Below, piece after piece: positions 24,931-32,545 of a DNA stretch of 64,000 nucleotides (its first letter is position 1; the number at the start of each line of letters is the position of its first letter). Source of the stretch: Micromonospora zamorensis. Its GTDB lineage: Bacteria; Actinomycetota; Actinomycetes; Mycobacteriales; Micromonosporaceae. The notes under the pieces were generated by a model that did no database searches, was not told the DNA's origin, and worked only from the letters and a program-made list of their open reading frames with translations. The stretch covers positions 4,960,001 to 5,024,000 of the forward strand of contig NZ_LT607755.1 in the NCBI RefSeq assembly GCF_900090275.1. The letters run 5' to 3'. A program made the position numbers and the translations under genes.

Positions 24931-24989
24931 CAGGCCAGGATCGCGGGGGCCAGCCAGAGCGCGGGCTACCGCTGGGTAGGTTCGCGGCG

Positions 24990-24995
24990 TAGCGT
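24990..24995 (+). promoter_or_regulatory. Candidate -10 (TAGCGT) for leaderless hydrolase mRNA
   Basis: TAGCGT precedes the GTG at 25003 by 7 nt, with no Shine-Dalgarno. Confidence 0.4.
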
Positions 24996-25002
24996 CGCGT
25001 CT

Positions 25003-26175
25003 GTGGAACCGGACGTGTTGGGGCCGCCGTACGAGCGGCAGACGATCAATCTGGGCACCGACGACGAGGGACCGGTCGTCGCGACTCTGGTCCGGCGGCG
25101 CGCCGAGCGCCCCACCGGGCGGGCCGTCCTCTACGTGCACGGCTTCGTCGACTACTTTTTCCAGACCCATCTGGCCGACTTCTTCGCCGAACGGGGCTGG
25201 GACTTCTACGCGCTCGACCTGCGCAAATACGGTCGCAGTCTGCTCCCGGGCCAGACCCCGAACTTCTGCCGCGACATCAGCGACTACTTCCCCGAGCTGG
25301 ACGCCGCCGCCGAGATCATCCGCTCCGACGACGGGCACGACACCCTGCTGGCGATGGGCCACTCCACCGGCGGCCTGATCCTCTCGCTCTGGGCGGACGC
25401 CCGCCGCGACGCCGGCACCGTCGACGGCTTGGTGCTCAACAGCCCGTTTTTCGACCTGAACGCCCCCTGGGCGGTGCGCCGACCCCTCGCGGCCGCCGTC
25501 TCCCGCCTGGGCCGCAGGGCGCCGCACCGCATCCTGCCGTTCGGGCTGGGCACGGTGTACGGCGAGAGCATCCACTCCGACCACCGCGGCGAGTGGACCT
25601 ATGACCTGGCGTGGAAGCCGCTGGCCGGGTTCCCGGTCCGGGCCGGCTGGCTGAACGCGATCCGCACTGGTCAACGCCGGCTGCGCGCCGGCCTCGACAT
25701 CCAGGTGCCGGTGCTGCTGGCCTACTCGACCCGCTCCTTCCGGGGCACCAGGTGGCACGACAACGCGACACTGGCCGACGCCGTGCTGGACGTCGAGCAC
25801 ATGGTCCGGTACGCGCCCCGCCTCGGCCGGCACGTCACCCTGGCCCGTTTCGACGGCGGGCTGCACGACCTCACGCTCTCCGGCCCGGCCGTCCGCAAGA
25901 AGGTCTTCGACGAGGTGGGCCGCTGGGCCGAAGCGTTCCTCGCCGCCGGCCCCACCGCCCCGGCCGGTCCGGTCACGGCCGACCCCGGGTCGACCGACCT
26001 GGCGCCGGCCGCCCCGGCTACCGCCGATCCCGCACCGGCCGACCCTGCGGCAGGCGGCGGGCCACCGAGCGTCGGGGCCTCCACCGGCACCGACTCGACC
26101 ACCGGCGAGGCCAGGCTCCCGGAGAGCCGACGGTCCACGGCCGACACGGCAGGTGCCGCGCCGGCCGGCGGCTGA
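25003..26175 (+). CDS. Alpha/beta-hydrolase (monoacylglycerol-lipase-like)
   Basis: A 390-residue serine hydrolase. The fold elements are VLYVHGFVDYFFQ (oxyanion HG), LLAMGHSTGGLILSL (nucleophile Ser), VLLAYSTRSF before the acid position, and FDGGLHDLTLS with the likely catalytic His. Similarity is to lysophospholipase/monoglyceride-lipase-like enzymes; substrate unknown. Residues beyond about 315 form an Ala/Pro/Asp-rich disordered tail. GTG 25003 is chosen for its leaderless promoter and because the frame upstream crosses repeat D. There is no signal peptide, so it acts in the cytosol. Confidence 0.85.
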   Translation: MEPDVLGPPYERQTINLGTDDEGPVVATLVRRRAERPTGRAVLYVHGFVDYFFQTHLADFFAERGWDFYALDLRKYGRSLLPGQTPNFCRDISDYFPELDAAAEIIRSDDGHDTLLAMGHSTGGLILSLWADARRDAGTVDGLVLNSPFFDLNAPWAVRRPLAAAVSRLGRRAPHRILPFGLGTVYGESIHSDHRGEWTYDLAWKPLAGFPVRAGWLNAIRTGQRRLRAGLDIQVPVLLAYSTRSFRGTRWHDNATLADAVLDVEHMVRYAPRLGRHVTLARFDGGLHDLTLSGPAVRKKVFDEVGRWAEAFLAAGPTAPAGPVTADPGSTDLAPAAPATADPAPADPAAGGGPPSVGASTGTDSTTGEARLPESRRSTADTAGAAPAGG

Positions 26176-26220
26176 CCAGTCGGGAGGGCGACGCGAGGCA
26201 CGGGTGACGTCAGTGGGCGC

Positions 26221-26270
26221 GGCTCAGACGTTGCGCCGGGCGTGGCTCAGACGGCGCTGCGTGGCTCAGA
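26221..26270. repeat. Three GGCTCAGA repeats at a gene's stop codon
   Basis: GGCTCAGA occurs at 26221, 26244 and 26263. On the minus strand each copy carries a TGA within TCTGAGCC, and the third supplies the stop of the gene ending at 26266. It looks like small local duplications of a gene end. Confidence 0.6.
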
Positions 26271-27024
26271 TGTCGCCGGGCGTCGCCGGAAGGACGGCTC
26301 GGATCCGGTCGAAGGTCGCCACCGGGTGCTCGCCGACGCCGGGCAGCACCAGGCCAAGGCAGTACGGCGACAGCTCCCCGCTGGAGTCGGGCTGGACGAC
26401 GAAGACCGGCGCGCCGACGTACCCCTGCGGCAGCTCCGTGGTGATCCGCACGGTGTCCCCGTCGCGGACCACCCGCTCGATCGCGACCTCCAGCGGACGC
26501 GACCCGTCTTCGCGTACCCCATGGGCCAGCACGAAAGCGGAACCGGCGTCGGCGCCGAGGCGGGCGACCACCTCGGGCCCGGCGGCGATCCCCGCAGGGA
26601 CCGGCTGAACGCGCCACCGCCAGCCACCGTCACCGGCCAACCGGTGCAGGTCCGCGGTCGGCAGCACCGCGACCCCGTCGCCCGGGAAACGGGCCCAGCC
26701 GGGCACGATCCCGACCTCGGACACGGCTGCCGGGGCGACGCCGGCCGGCTCGGTGACGCTCGTCCGCAGCCCCAGCTCGCCACCCGGCGTGCCGACCAGG
26801 TCGGCCGCCGTCAACAGCGACTCCCCGACCGGGTCGTCGCCGCCCTGGAAGAAGAACGCGGTGCCGTGGTGCTGGTCGTCGTCCGACGACCGGTACGGCA
26901 GGATGGCGCGACCGACGACCTGACACAGCTCGTAGGCGACGTCGCTCTCGGCGTCGGAATCCAGCAACACCAGCCAAAGGTACGGTCCGAGGCCAGGTCG
27001 GTCCGCGGGAACCCGGATGCCCAC
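26266..27024 (-). CDS. Hypothetical protein, N-terminus uncertain (possible frameshift)
   Basis: About 252 residues in the best-supported part. It has no recognised domain; the C-terminal part YVGAPVFVVQPDSSG loosely recalls the end of trypsin-like or immunity-type folds but is not diagnostic. GTG 27024 is a conservative start. Upstream, coding-like codons occur in another frame beginning ATG 27119 (MSRPEGTAVLLPGGEKGARV). The true N-terminus may therefore be displaced by a frameshift between about 27050 and 26990. It is divergent from the tRNA gene. Confidence 0.6.
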   Translation of the reverse strand: MGIRVPADRPGLGPYLWLVLLDSDAESDVAYELCQVVGRAILPYRSSDDDQHHGTAFFFQGGDDPVGESLLTAADLVGTPGGELGLRTSVTEPAGVAPAAVSEVGIVPGWARFPGDGVAVLPTADLHRLAGDGGWRWRVQPVPAGIAAGPEVVARLGADAGSAFVLAHGVREDGSRPLEVAIERVVRDGDTVRITTELPQGYVGAPVFVVQPDSSGELSPYCLGLVLPGVGEHPVATFDRIRAVLPATPGDI

Positions 27025-27130
27025 CAGGCCGGTGACATGAGACCCTGCTCGACAACGTGGACGCGGGCACCCTTTTCGCCGCCGGGCAGCAGGACGGCGG
27101 TACCCTCTGGGCGCGACATCCACGTCACGC

Positions 27131-27206
27131 GCGCCCGTAGCTCAGCGGATAGAGCAGGGGACTTCTAATCCCAAGGCCGCAGGTTCGAATCCTGCCGGGC
27201 GCACCA
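27131..27206 (+). tRNA. tRNA-Arg (anticodon TCT)
   Basis: A 76-nt cloverleaf. Acceptor GCGCCCG (27131-27137) pairs with CGGGCGC (27196-27202), followed by discriminator A and an encoded CCA (27204-27206). The anticodon loop CTTCTAA holds TCT at 27164-27166; the T arm is GCAGG-TTCGAAT-CCTGC. It reads AGA and possibly AGG codons, which are rare in this GC-rich window. No integrase or att duplication was seen next to it. Confidence 0.96.
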
Positions 27207-27337
27207 CCGTCGTTCCAGGTCAGCGACCTGCCTTTCCCCGTCGAGTCGATCACAACGGCGCCCGTACAGCCATTCATTCAGCCGGCGGCGGTCGATCGCC
27301 TGGTCCGTGGCCCCGGAATCGCGGTTGCCGACCCAAA

Positions 27338-28063
27338 TCACTCCGTTAAGGGCAGGCACTCGGCGAGCAGGTCGACGACGTCGCGCCAGGCTCGCTGCGC
27401 GTGCCGTGGGTGGCAGCCGACGCCGGGGACCGTGGGGTGGTCGACCGGCGGGTGGTGGAAGGCGTGCAAGGCGCCGCCGTAGACCACGAGGCGCCAATCG
27501 ACGCCCGCGGCCTGCATCTCGGCGGTGAACGCGTCCCGTTGCGCGGGCGGCATGATGGGGTCTTCCGACCCGACCCCGGCCCACACCGGGCAGCGAATGC
27601 GCGCCGCCTCGCCGGGTCGGCCCGTGATCAGTCCGTTGACTGTCCCGATCGCGCGCAGGTTGACGCCGTCGCGCCCAAGTTCCAGCCCGATGGCGCCCCC
27701 GGTGCCGTAGCCGACGGCGGCGATCCGGTCGGGGTCGGTCCGCGGTTCGGCGCGCAACACGTCGAGCGCCGCGTGGCCGATGCCCCGCATCCGGTCGGGG
27801 TCGGCGAGCAGCGGCATGCAACGGGCCAGCATCTCCTCGGGGTCGCCCAAATAGCGCCCGCCGTGAAGGTCGAAGGCCAGCGCCACGTACCCCAGCTCAG
27901 CCAGGGTGTCGGCTCGGCGGCGCTCGACGTCGCTGAGCCCCGTGCCCTCTGGTCCGAGCAGCACCGCGGGCCGGCGGTCGACACCGGCCGGGAGCGCGAG
28001 GTGCCCGACCATCGTCAAACCGTCGGCCGGATACTCGACCGTACGCGTTGTAACCGTCCTCAT
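27338..28063 (-). CDS. Dienelactone-hydrolase-family protein with Gly at the nucleophile position
   Basis: A 241-residue alpha/beta-hydrolase of the DLH family. The acid (WAGVGSEDPIMP) and histidine (GGALHAFHHP) regions are intact. The nucleophile elbow usually reads GYCFGG or GYSxGG; here it is VGYGTGG, with Gly120 (codon 27704-27706) in the nucleophile place. It may bind but not hydrolyse, or belong to a clade using a different residue. ATG 28063 has TACAGT 8 nt upstream (28072-28077), suggesting a leaderless mRNA. The actual substrate is unknown. Confidence 0.82.
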   Translation of the reverse strand: MRTVTTRTVEYPADGLTMVGHLALPAGVDRRPAVLLGPEGTGLSDVERRRADTLAELGYVALAFDLHGGRYLGDPEEMLARCMPLLADPDRMRGIGHAALDVLRAEPRTDPDRIAAVGYGTGGAIGLELGRDGVNLRAIGTVNGLITGRPGEAARIRCPVWAGVGSEDPIMPPAQRDAFTAEMQAAGVDWRLVVYGGALHAFHHPPVDHPTVPGVGCHPRHAQRAWRDVVDLLAECLPLTE

Positions 28064-28187
28064 GAGACCGGACTGTAGCGACCGTCGAGCCCGGTCGGAC
28101 CGGTCTTAGCCGCTGGCAGAACAGTGCTGTGCCTGGCATCTCCCGCGGGCTGGCAGCATCGCTCCGGCGTCAGCTCCGCTGCGCTGA

Positions 28188-28193
28188 TAGCGT
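28188..28193 (+). promoter_or_regulatory. Candidate -10 (TAGCGT) for leaderless VOC mRNA
   Basis: TAGCGT lies exactly 6 nt before the GTG at 28200. Confidence 0.45.
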
Positions 28194-28199
28194 CGGGAT

Positions 28200-28586
28200 G
28201 TGTCGATGTTCCGCACTCCGCAGGTGATCCTCTTCTCTGAGGACGTTCTGCGCGCGGCCGAGTTCTACGCCGGTCTCGGCTTCACCGAGACCTTCCGGGT
28301 GCCAGTCGAGGGCGAGCCGATCCACATCGATCTCGTGCTCGACGGCTACAAGATCGGCATCGCCTCGGTGGCCTCCACCCGCGACGATCACGGGCTCGAC
28401 CCGGTGCCCCAGGGCCAGCGGGCCGCGGTGATCCTCTGGACCGACGACACCGCCGCCGCGTACGCCGCACTCACGGCGAGCGGCGCCCCCGCACTGGCCG
28501 CACCGCACCGGTGGCTCGATCGCCTGCTGATCGCCTGGACGGCCGACCCGGACGGCAACCCGATTCAGATCGTCCAGCAGCTCTGA
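28200..28586 (+). CDS. VOC-family (glyoxalase/bleomycin-resistance fold) protein
   Basis: A 128-residue single VOC module built of two beta-alpha-beta-beta-beta units: ILFSEDVLRAAEFYAGLGFTETF at the start and WTADPDGNPIQIVQQL at the end, the usual C-terminal metal-Glu or Gln strand. Family members include lyases, dioxygenases and drug-binding proteins; no specific activity can be assigned. GTG 28200 fits a leaderless transcript. Confidence 0.85.
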   Translation: MSMFRTPQVILFSEDVLRAAEFYAGLGFTETFRVPVEGEPIHIDLVLDGYKIGIASVASTRDDHGLDPVPQGQRAAVILWTDDTAAAYAALTASGAPALAAPHRWLDRLLIAWTADPDGNPIQIVQQL

Positions 28587-28701
28587 GCTGGGCGGCACCG
28601 AACCGAGACCCTTCCGCAGACGACGAACGGTCCCTGCCCTGGTGGGAGGGACCGTGTGCGGTCGGCGTCACTTGTGCGGGAGGGCGCAGCGTGGGGTGTG
28701 T

Positions 28702-29004
28702 TCAGCCCTGCTGGTAGCGCTCGTTGCGTCGAAGGGCCTCTTCGAGCTGGTCCTCAAGAATGATGATCCGGCAGGCCGAGACGATGTCGGTGCCCTGGTC
28801 GCACATCTCCCGGGCTCGTGCGGCAAGGCGGAGCTGGTAGCGGGAGTAGCGGCGGTGCCCGCCGCTGGAGCGCTGCGGGTCGAAAAGTTTGGCGTCACCG
28901 AGCCGACGGAGGAAGTCCTGCGAGCAGCCGATGATCTCGGCGGCACGGCCCATGGTGTACGCGGGGTAGTCCTCGTCGTCAAGCATGTCGTCGGATTGGG
29001 TCAT
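28702..29004 (-). CDS. MerR-like helix-turn-helix regulator
   Basis: A 100-residue DNA-binding protein. YTMGRAAEIIGCSQDFLRRLGD is the MerR-type helix-turn-helix; SSGGHRRYSRYQLRLAARARE is the wing with the typical GHRRY; the C-terminal helix ILEDQLEEALRRNERY is short and could dimerise. The effector-binding domain of full-length MerR proteins is absent. ATG 29004 has GGAGG 6 nt upstream. A strong hairpin sits in the leader just ahead of the ribosome site, and the upstream region is long and lower in GC, suggesting transcript-level control. Confidence 0.85.
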   Translation of the reverse strand: MTQSDDMLDDEDYPAYTMGRAAEIIGCSQDFLRRLGDAKLFDPQRSSGGHRRYSRYQLRLAARAREMCDQGTDIVSACRIIILEDQLEEALRRNERYQQG

Positions 29005-29020
29005 GAAACCTCCATCACGA

Positions 29021-29050
29021 GGGCCCCGGTGCTCGGAAGCACCGGGGCCC
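29021..29050 (-). terminator. Hairpin in the MerR-like gene leader
   Basis: A perfect 13-bp stem (29021-29033 with 29038-29050) closes a 4-nt CGGA loop, ending 16 nt before the ATG at 29004. It could be an attenuator, a terminator of upstream transcription, or a structure modulating ribosome access; its position in the leader favours regulation. Confidence 0.6.
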
Positions 29051-29665
29051 AAGGGTTGTGGGTCAGGAACACCATCTGCCGACAGAACGTCGGCTTGTCT
29101 TGTCCACACCGGCCGTCAATGACGGCATCGGGTGCGAGGATCGCGTATGCGTGACCGGAGACCACCTTTCGTTCGATGGATACTGCGGTGTCCGCGCCCA
29201 GCCCATGTCCACGGGTGGCAGCGGGCGATCCAACGGTGTTACGCCCTCCCTTGCCTCTGATTTCCTCTGTCGTTCCTCTTGCTGTCCGTCGGTGTCCGAG
29301 CCCCACGCGACTTCATGGCCCTGACACGTGCGACGAACCCTGCTTGCCTCGGGTGAAGCCCTGAACGAGCCTCGGCCTCACCCGCAACTTCTGAGCGGGC
29401 CCACGAGTTTCCTGGCCCAACTCCTTCGTCCTCGTGCGGGACGGTTACGTCAGCGTCTTTACTTGCTCCGTCTTCGACTTCAGAAACGTTAGCCGACAGC
29501 CGCAAGAAAATCTAGCTCTTCGCACAGAGATTTTCTCTGCCGCCGTGAGCAGTCCCGCCGGCCATGCAGCTGAGAACGCCGCCGGCGGGTCGGCAGGCGC
29601 TGCGCGGCCGACAGAAACACCCGGCGGGTGTCTACGGGCCGGCTGACCTACGGCGTCAATAGGGC
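29051..29665. other. Lower-GC gene-poor region upstream of the MerR-like gene
   Basis: About 600 bp with visibly lower GC than the flanks and no convincing gene. A minus-strand frame (29239-29505) lacks strong GC3 bias and has only a TTG start; I do not call it. A perfect 9-bp inverted repeat, AGAAAATCT (29505-29513) with AGATTTTCT (29528-29536), lies near its far end and may be an operator. A DnaA-box 9-mer is present at 29100-29108. Confidence 0.5.
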
Positions 29666-29833
29666 GTGACGTTCGAGGAGTACGCGTTCGCTCGCACATC
29701 GGCGCTGATCCGGCTCGCCCGACTGCTGACCGATGACGAGCACCGAGCCGAGGACCTGGTTCAGGAGGACGGCCTGGTGGTCCTCGGCGGCTACCAGCCG
29801 ACCGGCGACCTGGACCGCCCGGACACCTGGTGA
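29666..29833 (+). pseudogene. Remnant of an ECF (SigE-type) sigma factor
   Basis: A 55-residue frame starting GTG 29666. It begins MTFEEYAFARTSALIRLARLL and continues TDDEHRAEDLVQE, matching the N-terminal region 2 of actinobacterial SigE-family sigma factors. After that it switches to an unrelated VLGGYQPTGDLDRPDTW tail and stops at 29831-29833. Regions 2.3-4, needed for -10 and -35 binding, are absent. It looks like the product of an internal deletion that fused the start of a sigma gene to another gene's end. Confidence 0.6.
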
Positions 29834-29855
29834 CAGTCGCCGCGGGCGTGAGACG

Positions 29856-30254
29856 TCACCCGAACAGGTTGGCGGGCGGCAGGAACCGCCCTTCCTTGGC
29901 GTGGGAGTAGTCGCGGGCCTCGGTCACCAGGCCCGCGTCGTCGAAACGCAACAGGGTGCAGCCGGAGATGGTGAACGGCCGGTCGTTCGGGTAGGTGACC
30001 GCCCAGTATTCGACGCTCGCCGTGTCGCCGTCGACCTGCGGGTCGCCAAACCAGACCTCGGCCGGGCGGGTCTCCTCGTCGAAGCACTCCCGCAGGTACG
30101 CGCGGAGCCCCACACGCCCCCGGTACGGGCGGAACATCGACGCCCAGTGATCGCCGTCCTCGGCTTGCAGCCCGGCGATGCCGTCGATGTCCTTGGCGGG
30201 CCATCCGTGCGCCCACACGGTCGCCCACCGCTTGGCCGCGTCCCGTACCTCCAC
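29856..30254 (-). CDS. SnoaL/NTF2-like protein
   Basis: A 132-residue small cone-shaped fold protein: helix RDAAKRWATVWAHGWPAKDIDGIAGL, then MFRPYRGRVGLRAYL and the beta-rich ASVEYWAVTYPNDRPFTISGCTLLRFDDAGLV. Members are enzymes (isomerases, cyclases) or ligand-binding proteins; function here is unknown. GTG 30254 has AGGGGG about 6 nt upstream, favoured over GTG 30269. Confidence 0.8.
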   Translation of the reverse strand: MEVRDAAKRWATVWAHGWPAKDIDGIAGLQAEDGDHWASMFRPYRGRVGLRAYLRECFDEETRPAEVWFGDPQVDGDTASVEYWAVTYPNDRPFTISGCTLLRFDDAGLVTEARDYSHAKEGRFLPPANLFG

Positions 30255-30350
30255 GCTCGACCCCCTCACGACAATGCTTGTTGCTCCTTCTACCAGCGAC
30301 CTCCGACATGGCGAGCGTGCAACTCGTCCGGTCGCACGGATCGGCGGTTC

Positions 30351-30818
30351 TCAGCCGCGTTCGCCGTCGAGGAGCAGAGGCTCCACGCCGGTGATCCGCA
30401 ACACGCGCAGAGTGACTCCGCTGGCGCCTCGGACCGAGAAGCGAGACCCGACCTGTTCCGCCCGGTCGCGCGCCAGCAGGAGGACGTGCACACCCGCGGC
30501 GCTGAAGAACCCGACGCCGCTCAGGTCGCAACAGACCTCGGGATGGCTGTCGACCGCGTTGAACAGTGCCACCGCCAGGCGCGGCGCGGTGTCCATGTCG
30601 ACATAACCCACCGGGGCGACGACCATCCGGTCGGCGGAGATGGTTGCGGACAGGTCGGTGGGCTCGGTGAAGCGAGCCACGTGGAACGACAACTCGGAGG
30701 ACTCCACCTCAGGGGCCGCCTGGCGGATGGCGAGCGTCGCTGGTGTGACCAGCCCTCGGCTGACTGCCGGCGGGGACCGATCGAAGTGGGTCTGGAGGAG
30801 CCAGGAACGCTCAGTCAT
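30351..30818 (-). CDS. STAS-domain protein (anti-sigma factor antagonist type)
   Basis: A 155-residue protein. An N-terminal about 50 residues are variable; the STAS domain covers about 60-150, with MVVAPVGYVDMDTAPRLAVALFN and the core CDLSGVGFFSAAGVHVLLLARD. The serine in FFSAAG is where SpoIIAA-like proteins are phosphorylated. Such proteins release sigma factors by binding anti-sigma kinases; no kinase gene adjoins it. ATG 30818 (MTERSWLLQ) is the natural start. It stands next to two GAF-ANTAR genes, in a stress-regulation neighbourhood. Confidence 0.85.
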   Translation of the reverse strand: MTERSWLLQTHFDRSPPAVSRGLVTPATLAIRQAAPEVESSELSFHVARFTEPTDLSATISADRMVVAPVGYVDMDTAPRLAVALFNAVDSHPEVCCDLSGVGFFSAAGVHVLLLARDRAEQVGSRFSVRGASGVTLRVLRITGVEPLLLDGERG

Positions 30819-30981
30819 AGGGGCTCGCGCCTCCTGTCGAGATTCGTAACAGGAAGGGCGCGTGTCTTGACCCGAACCCAACGGTAATAGGAACAGCCGT
30901 CGACCGCCAGTCGACTCGTGCGCCCCTGCCGATCAACCGGAGGTGCGCTGCCGGGCCGCCACTTCGAACGGCGCAGCATGC

Positions 30982-31728
30982 TCACGGCAGGTGGCCTGCG
31001 TCACCGCGATCCCGTTTGAGGCTCGACGGTCGGGCGGCCCTTTCGACCAGCGCGGAGGCGACGTCCCGCAGTTTGCGGTTGGAGTCCTGGGAGACCTTCG
31101 CGAGGACGGCGAACGCCTCGTCCGGGGTGCAGCGGCGTTCACCCATGATGATGCCCTTCGCCTGCTCGATGACCGCTCGACTCTGCATGGCCGACTGCAT
31201 CTGCGCGGCCAGGGTGGCGGTGGTGTCGTACAGGTGGGCGTTGGCGAGGGCGACGGCGGCGTACCCGGCGAACGTCTGCGCGAGGGTGACCGCGTCGTCG
31301 TCGAAGGCGCCCGGTTTGACCCCGTAGATGTTCAGTGCCCCGAGCACGGTCTCCTGGATCGGGAACCCGATCGACAGTGAGCTGAGCGCTCCGCCCTGCA
31401 CGGCTTGAGCCGCCCACTGCGGCCAACGAACCTCTTCGGACATGTCCGGGACGGACACGACGGCGGCCTCTTTCGCCGCCTCCAGACACGGGCCCTGCTC
31501 ATACTCGTACTGCAGTTCGTCGAGTCGTAACGCCATCTCGCCGCTGAACGCGGCGGTGTGCGCCCCCTCCTGCTTCAGCAACGTCACCGACACCTCTTCG
31601 GCGCCGGGAATCGTTCGGCGTGCCAGCTCGGAGACCTGGCTCAACACTCCGGACAGATCGGTCTCGCCGAATTTGATCTGGCCGAGTTCAGAGATCGCCG
31701 CATTGGGATCAATGGGCTGCTGTGCCAT
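30982..31728 (-). CDS. GAF-ANTAR regulator 1
   Basis: A 248-residue protein. Residues about 20-165 are a GAF sensor domain (CLEAAKEAAVVSVPDM, SLSIGFPIQETVLGALNIYG). Residues about 175-235 are an ANTAR RNA-binding domain (SRAVIEQAKGIIMGERRCTPDEAF, LAKVSQDSNRKLRDVA). ANTAR proteins bind paired hexaloop hairpins to prevent termination. No membrane segment is present, so it senses something in the cytosol. It is very similar in plan and wording to GAF-ANTAR 2 about 1.3 kb away, indicating duplication. ATG 31728 opens at MAQQPIDPNAA. Confidence 0.92.
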   Translation of the reverse strand: MAQQPIDPNAAISELGQIKFGETDLSGVLSQVSELARRTIPGAEEVSVTLLKQEGAHTAAFSGEMALRLDELQYEYEQGPCLEAAKEAAVVSVPDMSEEVRWPQWAAQAVQGGALSSLSIGFPIQETVLGALNIYGVKPGAFDDDAVTLAQTFAGYAAVALANAHLYDTTATLAAQMQSAMQSRAVIEQAKGIIMGERRCTPDEAFAVLAKVSQDSNRKLRDVASALVERAARPSSLKRDRGDAGHLP

Positions 31729-32173
31729 GACGTCAAGGTCCTCGTGCCCGGGGCGCGTACCAGTTGCAGGAAGGCGACGGCAGCGCGCGTGGTGATGGCG
31801 CACCGCGAACACGGGGCGCCGCACAGGCTCGCCAACCGAGCCCGGCGCCCGCTGCTGGACGCTGACTGGCCGACGCACAGGCGTCGGCTGCGGCAACAAC
31901 TATACGACGCCGCTCGCAGCGGTTCCGAACGTGCAGAGCCGGATCGGGTCCAGCGCGCGGGCCGGGACGGCCGGCGCCGTTCCGTCGCGCCGACAACGTG
32001 CCGGGCGATCGTCGGCCGCGCGCGTTCGGCGGCACTCGTTTGACCTCTGTGGCGACTGGGCATGGTGGCCCAGAAGCGTGAGCGCGACGCCCCGGCCTGG
32101 GATGCCTCGATCGCACCTCGGACTGTGCGAGCCGGGTCTCGACCTCACCCGACAGCGGCTGCGGGAGGCACCG
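31729..32173. other. Gap between divergent genes, no supported gene
   Basis: 445 bp between the first GAF-ANTAR gene and the plasmid-stabilisation-type gene. All frames here have the Arg/Pro-rich look of non-coding shadows. It should hold both promoters; none is obvious. Confidence 0.4.
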
Positions 32174-32497
32174 ATGCCAGCAGGATCAAGCCCCAAGAGG
32201 GAGCGGCAGTACGAGCACATCAAGGAGAGCGCGCAGGAGCGGGGCGCCTCCGCCGGCCGGGCCAAGGAGATCGCGGCCCGCACGGTGAACAAGGAACGGG
32301 CCCGCTCGGGTGAGGCGCGCACGTCGAGCCGGTCGTCGCGCAACGACGTGTCGTCCGGGCACCGCGGCGGTAAGCGCTCCCACAGCGGCGCGAAGGGTCG
32401 CACCAAGGAGCAGCTCTACAACGAGGCGAAGCAGCGCGGCATCAAGGGTCGCTCGTCGATGTCGAAGGCGGAGCTGGAGCGCGCCCTGTCGAAGTAG
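32174..32497 (+). CDS. Small basic Rho-N/SAP-like protein (plasmid stabilisation family name)
   Basis: A 107-residue, Lys/Arg-rich protein, MPAGSSPKRERQYEHIKESA at the start and LYNEAKQRGIKGRSSMSKAELERAL at the end, a Rho-N/SAP-like helix-extended-loop-helix that binds nucleic acid in other proteins. The central EIAARTVNKERARSGEA block is conserved in actinomycete homologues, commonly labelled plasmid stabilisation protein without experimental basis here. ATG 32174 has GGGAGG 6 nt upstream. It probably binds DNA or RNA. Confidence 0.75.
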   Translation: MPAGSSPKRERQYEHIKESAQERGASAGRAKEIAARTVNKERARSGEARTSSRSSRNDVSSGHRGGKRSHSGAKGRTKEQLYNEAKQRGIKGRSSMSKAELERALSK

Positions 32498-32545
32498 CGA
32501 GCCTTCCGCGTGAGGCCCCTCGGCGCCCGGCACCGCGCGCCGCGG

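Noticed and set aside
27131..27206. tRNA-Arg as an integration site for a mobile element
   Set aside because: No integrase, no duplicated tRNA 3' end and no change of gene style was seen on either side.
29239..29505. An 88-residue minus-strand ORF upstream of the MerR-like gene
   Set aside because: It starts with TTG, has weak GC3 bias compared with neighbours, and no ribosome site. I treat the region as non-coding.
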